A stretch of 64,000 bases of DNA, taken from the NCBI GenBank assembly GCA_033239525.1, contig BSYO01000038.1, positions 7,753,041 to 7,817,040 of the forward strand, read 5' to 3'. The stretch comes from Nepenthes gracilis (lineage: Eukaryota; Streptophyta; Magnoliopsida; Caryophyllales; Nepenthaceae). The position numbers were made by a program, and so were the translations under genes. Of the stretch, positions 26,621-37,899 are shown one piece after another (within the stretch, counting starts at the first letter, position 1; each line of letters opens with the position of its first letter). The notes under the pieces were generated by a model. The model saw nothing but the letters and a program-made list of their open reading frames with translations. It made no database searches and was not told where the DNA came from.

Positions 26621-27160
26621 GAGGCGATTAATTGCGCGATAGAAAAATAAATCTGGTGTTAATTTTTGACAAATAGTTACATTAATTGATGAATAATTGG
26701 TTACAATAACAGGTAATAATAGTTGATAAATGACAATTATTGAACAATAAATAGTTATAAAACTTAAACAACCGTTAGCTCAACTAATATAATATTTCGG
26801 ATAAGCAGATATACTAATTCTAAAAAGACAGACAGACTGGTATTAAGGTTATAAATATACAAGTTCTATTTAATAGAGAAAAAAAAGACTCTAGCATAAA
26901 AATGCTTTTGTCCTTAGAATATTACGAAGCCTAGTCCTCCAAATTTGATTAGTCTCTCAATATCAAACTTATTCCCATTTTCTTTACATCTTTTATTTTT
27001 TAAAAAAATTTCTAACTTAAATATTAGAGAATTTATCAAAAATAAGTTTTGTATTCTATTGCTTCTCGTTTATTGCTGTGGCATGCAGAATTTGGATTAG
27101 TAGGTGTGAAGGTTCAACTCGAAGGAATTAAATCACAATCTAGATTCTCAATATATATCA
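26621..27160 (+). mobile_element. Probable LTR of a Tat-type gypsy element
   Basis: It lies between the satellite array and a Tat-type primer-binding site at 27161. It contains a TATA-like tataaatatac near 26,850 and ends in CA at 27160. The LTR start is not defined; the satellite abuts it at 26621. Inferred from position and from the domains that follow. Confidence 0.45.
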
Positions 27161-27180
27161 TTGACGCCATCTGTGGAAAC
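27161..27180 (+). other. Primer-binding site region, Tat-type gypsy
   Basis: The sequence ttgacgccatctgtggaaac is one or two changes from the TTGGCGCCGTCTGTGGGAA form found downstream of the 5' LTR in plant Tat/Athila elements. It directly follows a CA LTR end and supports the gag call that follows. Confidence 0.6.
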
Positions 27181-28774
27181 GTGTATCTTATCAAAACTTG
27201 ATTTACCTTAAAACAATTCACATTTTCAATAAAACTAAATAGTAAACGCTCGAGTACTAGGACAAGCAAGTCAACTGCCAAAAAACATACATCTTGTGAT
27301 TACGACCCCAAAGAGGATAGCCACAAAAAAGTTTGCTTACTGGTGAACCGAGACGTCATATCTCAGATGGCCTAAATCAATAATATGTCAAAGATACTTA
27401 AATCCTTATGAGACAAAGTCAAAACCCAAACATAAGAACTGCCCACCATTCACAAACATTGACCTACAAAAGAAGGTTGAAAGGAAAACAAATAAACTCT
27501 AAGGGAGCTCAACATCAATTTAAAATTCTAGAGGCTCTAGAGGCATTTCTTTGCATAAATCTTTCTTAATTTGAAAGACATTTAAATTTTGAGACCAAAG
27601 AAGAAAGTCCTAAGTGGCAGACTTTGGACACCCCTCAGTCTGAGATAAAAGATTGTATAGTAGCATGCTAAAAATCCTTCCGAATAAGCAGGTACCACAT
27701 ATATCTATTAATCACTTAGAGTTACGAATATTTCTCAACGCCAATAGGATTACCTCTATAACTGAAGTAGAAAAAAGGATTAAATAAATCATACAGTAGG
27801 TTTTTTAAGTGAATACTACTAGTTATACGACCAAATTAGATTATGCATTATTTACCTCAGAGATTAGAAGGTATCAGCTTCCACACAAACTCAAGATGCT
27901 CATATTAGAGCTTTATAATAGAAGCACTGATCTGATGAATCATTTGGATTATTTTCGGACGTTACTGAGCCTCCAGAATCTTGAGGATGTTGTATTTTGT
28001 ATATGTTTTCCTTTAATTCTAACGGAGATGCAACGAATTAGTTCTACTTGTTAACACAAAATTCTATTCGATTTTTTCAGGAGTTGGTAAACCAGTTCCT
28101 ACTATAATTTATCTCTAGCCATAGGAAAGAAAAGTAGCATTGATATCTTGTCAAGATTTAATAGGCTCCAAATGAAAGTTTAAGTCATTTTTTTGTTATA
28201 TTCATTATGGAGGCCAAAAGCATCTCAAAGCTCATAAATGAAATGAAATTAATTACTTTCATGGCAACTATTCAATAAGGTAGCTTCTTTAAATATTTAG
28301 TCCAACAAAAATCGAAGACTTTCCTGGTGGCAAGGACCATCACTCGGACATATATTATAGCCGATGAAGTAAACAAAGCAAAATGACCAAAACATTCATA
28401 TTATGGATATCAATTGATATCAAACGGAAGGAAGAGGTGGAATGGCAACAATTCGTCCGTTCAGAATCATAGGATGTAGCAGATAACCAAGTTAAGAATA
28501 CCTAAAGAGTATAAGCCATTGAACCTTAGACCATTGAACGACACCTGGATCAATATTTTAATATAGATATAGAATGATAAGTTCCTGAACTAGCTTAAGC
28601 CAATCAAAAACTTAGAAAAATGTGATCAACCTAACTACTATTTTTACCATCGATCTCTAAGACACAACACCAAAGACTACTAAATATTGTAGAAAGAGAT
28701 TGAAGCCTAAATATAAAAAGAGATATCTTAACAAATATTTGCAAAACCTTGGGTTTGCCTTAGGTAATAAAAAA
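27181..28774 (+). pseudogene. Tat-type Ty3/gypsy gag relic
   Basis: The plus-strand frame at 27809-28054 carries the gag signature of Tat/Retand-type elements: YQLPHKLKMLILELYNRSTD, then LMNHLDYFRTLLSLQ and CICFPLILTEMQRI. Further along, near 28,600-28,720, a degraded zinc-finger-like block (YYFYHRSLRHNTKDY followed by KEIEA) matches the end of gag. Stops occur throughout. The relic ends abruptly at about 28775, where it joins a truncated LTR of the Sirevirus-like element. No pol of this family follows. Confidence 0.7.
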
Positions 28775-29462
28775 GGGGAAATTTTTAAATGAAAATTTTG
28801 AGCCATCTATAAATACCAGGCTTATATTTTTGAAACTGTAAGGACTATTGACAGACTATTTTCGTGCCTCCTTTGAGAAAAAAGCTACTTATGCTCCATT
28901 GTTATTGCTCCTCTTGAGAAAACCTAACATTACAAGATTGTTCTTTATATTCAAACAAGTTTTCTCATCAACTTACTTTAACCATTGAAACACTACCTTC
29001 TACCTTCGTTAGAGACATTGGTTCGTGAAGAAGGAGACTCGATCATGAATGACAATTCAAGTGGTTCGATGGAAGATTGACGTGAAGACCGGAAGGTGTT
29101 CGGTTCCGTTGCCACGGGCAAATCTAAGGAGTTCCTTGGTAGGGATCACAAGTCGGGAGTAAATCCGCTAGGTTAGCACCCGGGCAGTAAGTTGATTTTC
29201 ATAGTGCATTGCTTCCCTGGCCGTTGAAGCCGGGAGGGTTTTTCTCGATTACCGTGGGTATCGAGTTTTTTCTTCGTCACCAAAAATCGTATCTTTATAT
29301 TACTGCTTACGTATTTTGTTTACTGTGCATGATTGTTGTATCGTTGGCATTTAGTACTAAATATCTTTTACGGGTATTAGATATTTATTATATACTGCTT
29401 CCGTTATATTTTTCGGGGTCGAAACTTGAGTGTATCTCGTTAACACAAAAAGTATTTTTTCA
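28775..29462 (+). repeat. Truncated 5' LTR of the Sirevirus-like element
   Basis: Matches 36867-37553 of the 3' LTR over its whole length. A TATA-like ctataaata lies at about 28,808. Ends TTTTTTCA. The first 394 bp present in the 3' LTR are missing, including the 51-bp repeats. Confidence 0.9.
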
Positions 29463-29464
29463 AT

Positions 29465-29475
29465 TGGTATCAGAG
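29465..29475 (+). other. Primer-binding site (initiator Met tRNA type)
   Basis: TGGTATCAGAG starts two bases after the LTR end. It is complementary to the 3' end of plant initiator methionine tRNA, the usual primer of copia elements. Confidence 0.9.
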
Positions 29476-29504
29476 ACTCATCCCGATCCACGACCTCGAT
29501 CTAG

Positions 29505-31220
29505 ATGCATTCGAGTCAATCACTGTCCGTTCTTCCCTATTTTGATGGGAGCAATTATGCATACTGGAAAGTACGTATGAGGGCATTTTTAAAATCAATG
29601 GATGAGCGTGTTTGGGTAAGTACCCAAGTTGGGTGGACCCCACCCACTAGTTCCATTGATAACGAACCAAAAGCCTTATCTTTATGGACTAAAGAGGAAC
29701 TTGATGCATGTAATTGGAATAGTAAGGGGTTATGCTATTTTTATGGATGTTTTTTTCGAAGAATTTAAACGCATTTCTATGTGTGAAAAATTAAAAGATG
29801 CTTGGGACATTCTTAAAATTACTCACGAAGGAACGAAACTAGTTAAAAATTTTAAATTGTAAACGCTTACCACAAAATTTGAAGAAATACGAATGAAAGA
29901 TGATGAGATGTTTGATGAATTCTATGCTAAATTGAACGACATTGTGAATTCTACATTCAATTTAGGAGAACGTATTCCTGAAAATAGAATTATCCAAAAA
30001 GTTCTTCGATCTTTGCCTGAACGTTTTAGACCTAAGTTACTGCCATTGAAGAAAGCAAAGATTTAGATAAATTAAAAATAGAAGAACTTGTAGGGTCCCT
30101 ACAAACGTGTGAGCACACACTTTCCCAATTTAAAAGAAACAAATCAATTGCCCTGAAAATAGTAAATGAAGAGAAAGATCGTCACTCAGACGATGAATCA
30201 TGTAGTGATAAGGATTTTGCTCTGTTCGTTAAAAATTTTAAAAAATTTTTTAAAAAATAAGAACAGCAAACGACCTTCCATAGGAACTGAACTGTTTCAC
30301 ACTCAATTCAAAAAGGATAAAAAGAAAACTAAAGATGTTAAAAATAAGAAATCTCAAGGAATCCAATGCCATGAATGTTCCAGTTTCGGTCATATCCGGA
30401 CTGAGTGCCCCAATTTTTTGCGTCAAAAAGGAAAAGCCTTAAATGTGTCTCTAACAAATGATGAAGATGATACAAATCACAATGAACAATCCTCCGAAGA
30501 TGATGAAGTAAATTATATGGCATTCAAGACATCCATAATCAGCGGTGACGAAGCCATCAGTGCACCTCCGGAAAAGTCAGATTCTTCTCATGAAGAATCT
30601 GATAGTGATTTTGATGGGTTTCAAGAAGCATATGATAAATATTTTAGGGAATGCTTGAAAGTAAAGAAAATGAATAAAAGTTTAAACACTAAACTCATCA
30701 ACCTAGAAAAAGAAAAGGATGAAGTTGAAACAAAATTGAAGGGTACCACTGTTATTCGTCATGATCTGAAAGTAAAAAACAGCTCATTAATCGCTAAAAT
30801 TAAGACTCTAGAAGTGGAGCTTGAGAACACTAAGGACGATCTGAAAAAATTCTTAAGTAGAACCCAAAAACTTGATCATATGTTTGGAATTGGGAAAGTG
30901 GCTGGAAATAAAAAGGGTTTGGGATATGTTGAGAAAATCTCCCAACATGGTCCACAACCTAAAACTATATTTGTTCCCGCTACAAAACCTCCACTCAAAA
31001 GTATTAAAGATCTATGAACAATTTTTTCAGGCCTAAATTTGTGCCTACCTGCCAAGCATGTGGAAAAGTTGATCATATTCGTCCTCGGTGCTACACTATG
31101 AATCTTCTATACAACCAAAGACAAGGGCTAAAAATGAATAAACTTGTTGATCACATTCAGCAATTGAATGAACAAGTAAAAATGTTAAATCAGAAAGTGA
31201 ATTCGAGGAGAAAAATTTAG
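29505..31220 (+). pseudogene. Copia gag (UBN2-type with two zinc knuckles), disrupted
   Basis: Nucleocapsid/capsid polyprotein of the Sirevirus-like element. The start ATG is at 29505, 30 bases after the primer-binding site. The N-terminus (FDGSNYAYWKVRMRAFL) is typical of the plant gag family, and KLKDAWDILKITHEGTK follows after a frameshift near 29,730. A TAA at about 29,862 interrupts, then the gag core resumes (MKDDEMFDEFYAKLNDIVNS). Two knuckles are visible: CHECSSFGHIRTEC at about 30,368 and CQACGKVDHIRPRC at about 31,047. Between them is an acidic stretch and a likely coiled coil (30,640-30,860). At least two frameshifts and several stops rule out function. Confidence 0.88.
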
Positions 31221-31221
31221 G

Positions 31222-34200
31222 TAATGAATAGTGAGCTGAAAAACTCTTCAAAATCATATCACTGCCGAGTTGCTCACATAGCCTTAAAAGCTCAAAATCA
31301 ATCTCTATGGTACTTGGATAGTGGATGTTCTAGACACGTGTAGAAATAAAGCCATGTTCTCTTCAATGTCTGATTATCTTGATGGAACAGTTGTCTTTGG
31401 TGATGGCTCAAGAGCTCCTATTCTTGGTCGAGGCTTAATATGTATTTCTGGTCTCTCGAAGCCCTGCAATGTATTGTATGTATCAGGGTTGAAATCTAAC
31501 CTCCTAAGTATTAGTCAATTTTGTGATGACAACTTTGAGGTCCAATTTTTTCAAGATAAATGCTCCATCTATGACACAAATGGCTTAATTGTTTTAGAGG
31601 GAAAGAGAACTCCTGACAATCTTTATAGTATCGAGCCAAACAACATTCTTGAATGCAAATCTGCTAAAATTGACACCACAGAATTGTGGCATCAACGCCT
31701 TGGCCACCTAAATTTTAAAAGCTTATCAAAAATTTTGAAGAAAAGTTGTGTTGAAGGGCTGCCTAGATTGTCAAATGTAAAACATTATGTGTGTAGTCCT
31801 TGTTAATTAGGAAAACAAATTCGATCAGGTCACTCATCTCATAGTGATATCCACACATCACGGCCTCTTGAATTAATTCATATGGATCTTATGGGGCCGT
31901 CTAGAACTGAAAGTTTAGGTGGTAAAAAGTACATTTTTGTTATTGTGGATGATTTTTCTAGGTATTCGTGGATAGATCTTGTTCAAAAAAAATATGATAC
32001 ATTTGATCACGTAAAAATCTTATGTAAAAGACTTGCCAATGAAAAAGATACTTCTATCATTAGAATTCGAAGTAACCATGGCAAGGAGTTTGAGAATTCA
32101 AATTTTAAAACATTTTGTAATGATGAGGGAATCCATCATGAATTGTCTTCACCCATCACCTCTCAACAAAATGGGATTGTTGAACGTAAAAATCGGATTA
32201 TTCAAGAAATGACCAGAACAATGATGCAATGTAAAAATATTGTCATGCACTTCTGGGGCGAAGCTGTGAATACGGCTTGTCACATAATCAACCGGGTCTA
32301 CCTAAGATCTGGGACAGAAACAACCCCTTATGAACTTTGGAAAGAAAAGAAACCAAATGTTAACTATTTCCATGTCTTCGGCTGTCAATGCTTTATTCTA
32401 CGTGATAGGAAAAACTTAGAAAAATTCACTCAAAAATGATGAAGGAATATTCTTGGGATATTCCTTAACTAGTCAAGCCTATCGAGTCTTCAATTTGCAC
32501 ACTCAAACGGTTATGGAATCCATAAATGTTGTGGTGAATGACACTCCTCATGACCATCCTGAAAGCACTGATTGTTCAAATAAAGAAGATGATCATGATG
32601 ACGCATTACCCAATTTATCCTCTCCTGAGATTAAGCAAGTTACTCCTACCGCCATTCCTATGAAGGAACATTCTTCCAGAGTTAAGCTCAATCATCCAAA
32701 GGACCTAATGTTAGGCGATGTTAATGAAGGTATGAGGATGCATCAACGTATTCTAAATTAGTTCGTATATACCTGTTATGTCTCTCACATTGAACCCAAA
32801 AAGGTCGAAGAGGCCTTACTCGATGAATGTTGGACAAATGCAATGCATGAAGAACTAAATCAATTTATGAGAAATGATGTTTGGACCTTGGTTCCCCGTC
32901 CTACCATACAAATGTAATTGGGACCAAGTGGATATTCAAAAATAAAACAGATAAAAATGGGCATATCACCCGTAATAAAGCTCGTATTGTTGCTCAAGGA
33001 TATACTTAGGTAGAAGGTATTGACTATGACAAGACTTTTGCCCCTGTGGCCCGTCTGGAGTCTATTCGTATCTTTCTATCTGTTGCATGTACTATGGGTT
33101 TTTAATTATACCAAATGGATGTCAAAAGTGCATTCCTAAATGGGTTCATACAAGAAGATGTCTATGTTGAACAATCGAAAGGCTTTGTGAATCCTACATT
33201 TTCAGATCATATGTACAAACTCAAGAAGGCTACGGCCTTAAGCAAGCTCCCAGAGCTTGGTACGAACATCTTACATCGTACCTTAATGATCATGATTTTG
33301 TTCGAGGGAGTGTTGATAAAACTCTATTTGTCCAAATGGTTGACAAATGTATGTTGGTAACCCAAGTTTATGTTGATGACATAGTCTTTGGCGCTGCTGT
33401 AGACTCCCGTGCTCATTCCTTTGCAAAATATATGGCCTCAGAATTCGAAATGAGTATGATCGAAAAACTTACATACTTCCTTGGCTTGCAAATTCGACAA
33501 CTCCCTCACGATACCTTTATTTCCCAAGCCAAATATGCCAAGGACTTTGTCAAACGATTCAATCTTGATAACTCTAAACATACTCGGTCCCCCATGAGCA
33601 CCTCCTCCAAGTTGGATCGTGATCCTACAGGCAAGAGTGTTGATCCCTCTCTTTACAGAAGCATGATCGGTAGTCTCTTGTATTTGACAACTAGCAGACC
33701 CGACATTACATTTAGTGTCGATATCTGCGCCCGCTATCAATCTAATCCAAAAGAATCTCATTTAAATATTGTTAAGCGTATTATTCGATATATTAACGGG
33801 ACGTTTGATTTTGGGATTCTCTTCACTAACGAATCAAATTTTGCTTTGGCCGGATACTCTGATGCCAATTGGGCCAAAAATATTGAGGATCGAAAGAGCA
33901 CCTCTGGTGGGTGTTTTTATGTCAGCTCCAACCTGGTGGCTTGGCTGAGTAAGAAACAAAACTCTATTTCATTGTCTACGGTCGAAGCCGAATACATAGC
34001 CATGGGCAGCTGTTGCACACAACTCCTATGGATGAAACAAATGCTTTTTGACTATAGAATTGTCCAGGACACTATGAAAATTTACCGTGACAATACTAGT
34101 GCAATAAATATTTCTAAAAATCCTGTGCAACATTTCCGTACCAAACATATCGATATTCGGCATCATTTCATTCGTAAGCTTATGGAAACTCGTGTCATAT

Positions 34201-34319
34201 CACTTACATACACTCTAACCGAACATTAGCCGGCCAATATCCTAACCAAACCCTTAGACAATGTGCGGTTTGAATTTTTAAGAACTGCCATCGGAGTGTG
34301 CTCACCACTCGAGAAATAA
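31222..34319 (+). pseudogene. Copia pol (protease, integrase, RT, RNase H), disrupted
   Basis: Order as in Ty1/copia. Protease active site WYLDSGCSRHV is at about 31,312, then a TAG. The GAG-pre-integrase block is at 31,680-31,806 (LWHQRLGHLNFKSLSKIL), closed by TAA. The integrase core is at 31,882-32,439, with D in FVIVDDFSRYSW, D/N in IRSNHGKEF (usually SDHG, so the second acidic residue is replaced) and E in NGIVERKN. RT starts at about 32,765, with MDVKSAFLNGF at 33,115. A frameshift near 33,240 is followed by the catalytic YVDDIVFG at about 33,372. RNase H is at about 33,850-34,050 (GYSDANWA, STVEAEYIAM). At least four stops and two frameshifts are present. Confidence 0.92.
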
Positions 34320-34729
34320 CTCCTACCCCTTATATATAAAAAAAGGCCCATCTCTGTGCTCGCCCGCTGTGGGCTCGAGCACCCGCTGCCTGCCTTTATC
34401 ATCCAGCACGCAGCGAGCGCCGCCCCAAACCCTCAAGTTCTTCGCTGCCTTTCCCCTCTCCTTGCGTCAACCGCCTCTCTTCCTCTCCCTCATCACCAGA
34501 TTGGCCAGATCTACCATCATTCTCGATTGCGGGCGTTCTCAAGGTAATTCTTACCTCGTCCCTCTCTGTTTTTGGTTCTCTGTGACCGCCACCGTTCATG
34601 GTGGCGTCGGCCCCAAATTTTCCTTGTTTTTGGTCAGCTGACTTCATGGGTTACAAATCTCTCACCTCCTTCCTCCAAATCCACCAGTTCTTGCTTGGAT
34701 TTTAAGTGTAGTCCATGGACTTCGTGCGT

Positions 34730-35996
34730 CCACAGCCGTTCATGGCGTTTCCGGTGTCTTCTCCCACACCACTGGTCGGGCACTCCCATTCACCGTGTGT
34801 TTGCACCATCCCTGCTGTCACAATCGGCCGGCACCGTGGGTGCCGGAGGTGGTGCCCCGGTGGCCTCTGGTGTGCGTTCCCATGCGTCTCGCAGCTTGTC
34901 GTGTGCCGCCCGTGAACCTTCCAGCCGTCGTCGACATGTGAGCGGCTCAAGCCGCAAGTTCCACTTTGACTCTGTTGATCCTTCCATCTCCTCTCTCTTC
35001 ACTGACCGCGGTTGGGTGCTAATCCTCACAGGTTTGGTTGCTCCGTCGCTTATACTCATTCAGGAGTTTTAGTCAAATATTCATGTGATTTTTCACGATT
35101 CCTTCTCCACCTTCGTGCGGGGGGCACACTTTCACATCTCTGTCGATGTTATTGCACGTGTTTTTGGTATTCCTCGGGTAGAAAACCCAACCTACCCTTA
35201 TTCGTCGGTTCTCCGGCCACGTTATAATGAGGTTGCCACTTTTCTCTATGGTGACCATCTGGAGTGGAATGGCTGAGCTTTCCAGACCTCCTACCTCTCC
35301 TCTCGGCGTCTGGTCGTGAACCGTATCATGCTCACGAATCTATTTTCTATTTCCCACTTCTCGTCTACTCTCGAGGAGAAAGTATTATTTTCGTATGCTC
35401 TCTTGAATGGTCGGCCAATTGATTTACCATCCCACTTCATCACTCACATTATTTCCCACTTCTCCGGACGGAAAGAGGCCAACCTTCCTCACGGGTGCTT
35501 TATTTAGCGATTGCTTGCTAGGCTCGGTCACCCCTTCGCTGACTTTCCTCGCCTCCCGCTCGGCCTTCCCATCACTTCCACCGCCTTCGCTCAGAGTTGG
35601 TCCCATGCATGTCGCCTTGCTGCAGACCTCCCAGAGCCGTTCGATGAGCCTCTCCCTGACGTGCCTCCTCTTCCGCAGGACGAAGCAGAGCCAGACGAAG
35701 GTCCCTCTTGTTCTGCTTCGTCCTTCCCTGACCTCTCGTGTCCTGGCCCGTCTACTTCGCCTAAACACTCCACCTCTTCATCGGCCGCTCTGATCGGTCA
35801 GATGTCTCATCTTGTTGACCGTTTCGAGCGTCTGTACTCTTCCCAGGAGCGGATTCTTGCTTCCCAAGCTCAGCTCCATTCACACCTCCTTACTGGTTTT
35901 GAACGGTTGGATGATCGTTTGGCTACCCAGGAGGCTGAGCTTCGGTGCTGGCGGCGACATTGTGGCACTCCACCCCCTGGCGATTTTGAGTGATTC
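34730..35996 (+). pseudogene. Sirevirus-type third ORF (plant transposon protein-like), disrupted
   Basis: One reading frame runs from about 34,730 to the stop at 35,996, interrupted by three in-frame stops (35,070 TAG, 35,274 TGA, 35,505 TAG). It begins with a Ser/Arg-rich stretch. The middle part (FVRGAHFHISVDVIARVFGI followed by a NPTYPY motif) resembles the Putative plant transposon protein domain family. The C-terminal part is Pro/Ser-rich, then forms a likely coiled coil (about 35,795-35,950: DRFERLYSSQERILASQAQL and on). Some Sireviruses carry an ORF in this place that has been called envelope-like; I see no signal peptide or membrane anchor. It is more GC-rich than the rest of the element. 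Function is unknown. Confidence 0.65.
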
Positions 35997-36018
35997 CCTC
36001 TCTTTGGCACTTCTTGGC

Positions 36019-36104
36019 AAAAAGGGGGAGATCTCGATTTCATTTGGTGCATGTTGATAGGGGGAGCTTAGGCGAGATGTACTTATTTCTGTTAGGGGGA
36101 GATT
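36019..36104 (+). other. Cluster of polypurine-tract-like motifs
   Basis: Three purine tracts follow the third ORF: aaaaagggggagat at 36019-36032, tagggggagc at 36058-36067 and tagggggagatt at 36093-36104. The functional tract aaaggggaagat (36461-36472) directly precedes the 3' LTR. Repeated tracts of this kind are a known Sirevirus signature. Confidence 0.8.
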
Positions 36105-36472
36105 TGCTATTGATGTTATTATTGATGTTATCTGTTGACTTGCTATTTATGTTATCTACTCTCTCTGTTACACTTTAGTACTGCCTGTATCTTAGTCTTG
36201 TTCCTATTATTGCATGTTGTATCTATTATTGCATGTATCTTTGTCTTGTTGGTACTAACCCTGCTTGACCAGGTAACTCTGTTACACTGACGCAGCCGTC
36301 ACTACATCACATCGACATAGCAGTACTAGTGCAGTTTCTTTTACATTTTTTGTATCTCACTAGGCGTAAATTTTTATGTACACGGGTTCTATATCGGTGG
36401 TGTCTGAACCTGTAATTCACTTATATTTATTTATTTTCTGAGTTTTGTCACGGAATTGTCAAAGGGGAAGAT

Positions 36473-37553
36473 TGTTAGAGATATTTGTCTAATTTGCATA
36501 TTCCGTGACCATATGTATTACTGTATCGATGTCGGGTTGTGGGTTGTCGAGTTAAAATCCGTTCTGTCCGTTCCGTCCTCCAGTCGCTCGAGCCCGTCCG
36601 AAGTCTCCGCGCCCTCCTGGCGCTCGATACCCGCTCGAGCCTAAAATCTAGAATGTACCCGGCTCGCCTGGCGCTCGATACCCGCTCGAGCCAAAAATCC
36701 AGAATGTACCCCGCTCGCCGAGTGCTCGATACCCGCTCAAGCCCAAAAACCAGAATGGGTCCCGCTCGCTGAGCGCTCGATACCCGCTTGAGCACACGTA
36801 GTGTTTCTCTAGAAAGCCTCCGTGCGCCCGCCGGGTGCTCGAGCTGAGCTTGAGTGCCGGTGCAACGGGGAAGTTTTTAAATAAAAATTCTAAGCCATCT
36901 ATAAATGCCAGGCTTATGTTTTTAGAACCCTAAGGACTATTGACAGACTATTTTCGTGCCTCCTTGAGAAAAAAAAATTACTTATGCTACATTGTTATTA
37001 CTCCTCTTGAGAAAACCTAACATTATAAGATTGCTCTTCATATTCAAACAAGTTTTCTCATCAACTTACTTTAACCATTGAAACACTGCATTCTACCTTC
37101 GTTAGAGACGTTGGTTCGTGAAGGAGACTCGATCATGATTGGCAATTCAAGTGGTTCGAGGGAAGATTGACGTGAAGACCGGAAGGTGTCCGGTTCCATT
37201 GCTACGGGCAAATCAAAGGAGTTCCTTGGTAGAGATCACAAGTCGGGAGTAAGTCCGCTAGGTTAGCACCCAAGCTGTAAGTTGATTTTCATAGTACATT
37301 GCTTCCCTGGCTGTTGAAGCCGGGAGGATTTTTCTCGATTACCGTGGGTATCGAGTTTTTCCTTCGTCACCAAAAATCGTGTCTTTATATTACTGCTTAC
37401 GTATTTTGTTTACTGTGCATGATTATTAGTATCGTTGGCATCTAGTACTAAATATCTTTTACGTGTATTGGATATTTATTATATACTGCTTCCGCTATAT
37501 TTTTCGGGGTCAAAACTTGAGTGTATCTCGTTAACACAAAAAGTGTTTTTTCA
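36473..37553 (+). repeat. Complete 3' LTR of the Sirevirus-like element
   Basis: 1081 bp, from TGTTAGAGATA directly after the purine tract to TTTTTTCA. TATA-like ctataaat lies at about 36,898. Carries a 51-bp tandem repeat block that the truncated 5' LTR lacks. Confidence 0.9.
36616..36800. repeat. 51-bp tandem repeats in the 3' LTR
   Basis: Units start at 36616, 36667, 36718 and 36769 (last one partial). Each contains gcgctcgatacccgctcgag, itself rich in ctcgag/gctcg words, followed by an a-rich stretch and gaatgtaccc. Because 51 is a multiple of three, both strands stay open here, giving repetitive frames that are not genes. Confidence 0.93.
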
Positions 37554-37899
37554 TATGTGACTAAATTCGATAATTTTCTAATAAGATGTTATATTATTAA
37601 GGTTGAAATTATGATATTAAGTAGATTTTGGTAAGGATTACATGCTTAAGAGAAAGCCTATCCTTTGAAGAGTTACTATTCTGAATCACTTGTATAATTT
37701 GGTCAGAAACTATGAAGTAGTTATTAGAGTATGATATGAAAAGAATGGCGACAATTGTTCATCAATATGGAATACCTCCACTATAGACTCTAGGTTTGTC
37801 TTAGGACCTCCTCCGCCTGCATTTCTCCCTGCGAAGAAAACTAGAAAAAATAGTATTGAATTCCCAAAAAAAAAAAAATTTAGTTGCAATACTTTAACA
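37554..37899. other. Unassigned DNA with a micro-exon-like segment
   Basis: 3' flank of the Sirevirus-like element. On the minus strand, 37828-37776 (53 bp) is bounded by a pyrimidine-rich tract plus AG and by a GT, and encodes NAGGGGPKTNLESIV. No family recognised. Otherwise AT-rich with no feature. Confidence 0.3.

Larger units (their letters stand above)
28775..37553 (+). mobile_element. Sirevirus-like (SIRE/Maximus) Ty1/copia element, 5' LTR truncated
   Basis: An 8.8 kb copia element containing, in order: partial 5' LTR, methionine-tRNA primer-binding site, gag, pol (protease, integrase, RT, RNase H), a third ORF, a cluster of purine tracts and a complete 3' LTR. Integrase before RT marks copia. 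The third ORF after pol and the repeated aaaaagggggaga tracts mark the Sirevirus lineage. LTRs differ by roughly 6% in a 325-bp stretch counted by eye, and every ORF carries lesions, so the copy is old and inactive. It lacks the first 394 bp of the 5' LTR and is fused there to a Tat-type gag relic, so no target duplication can be tested. Confidence 0.93.

Noticed and set aside
34730..35996. Viral envelope gene or endogenous pararetrovirus
   Set aside because: No signal peptide or membrane anchor is visible, and the flanking copia pol, LTRs and purine tracts identify it as the third ORF of a Sirevirus-like retrotransposon.
36475..36795. Long minus-strand frame and opposing plus-strand frame with repeated peptide
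   Set aside because: Both are by-products of a 51-bp tandem repeat inside an LTR; the period is a multiple of three, so all frames stay open.
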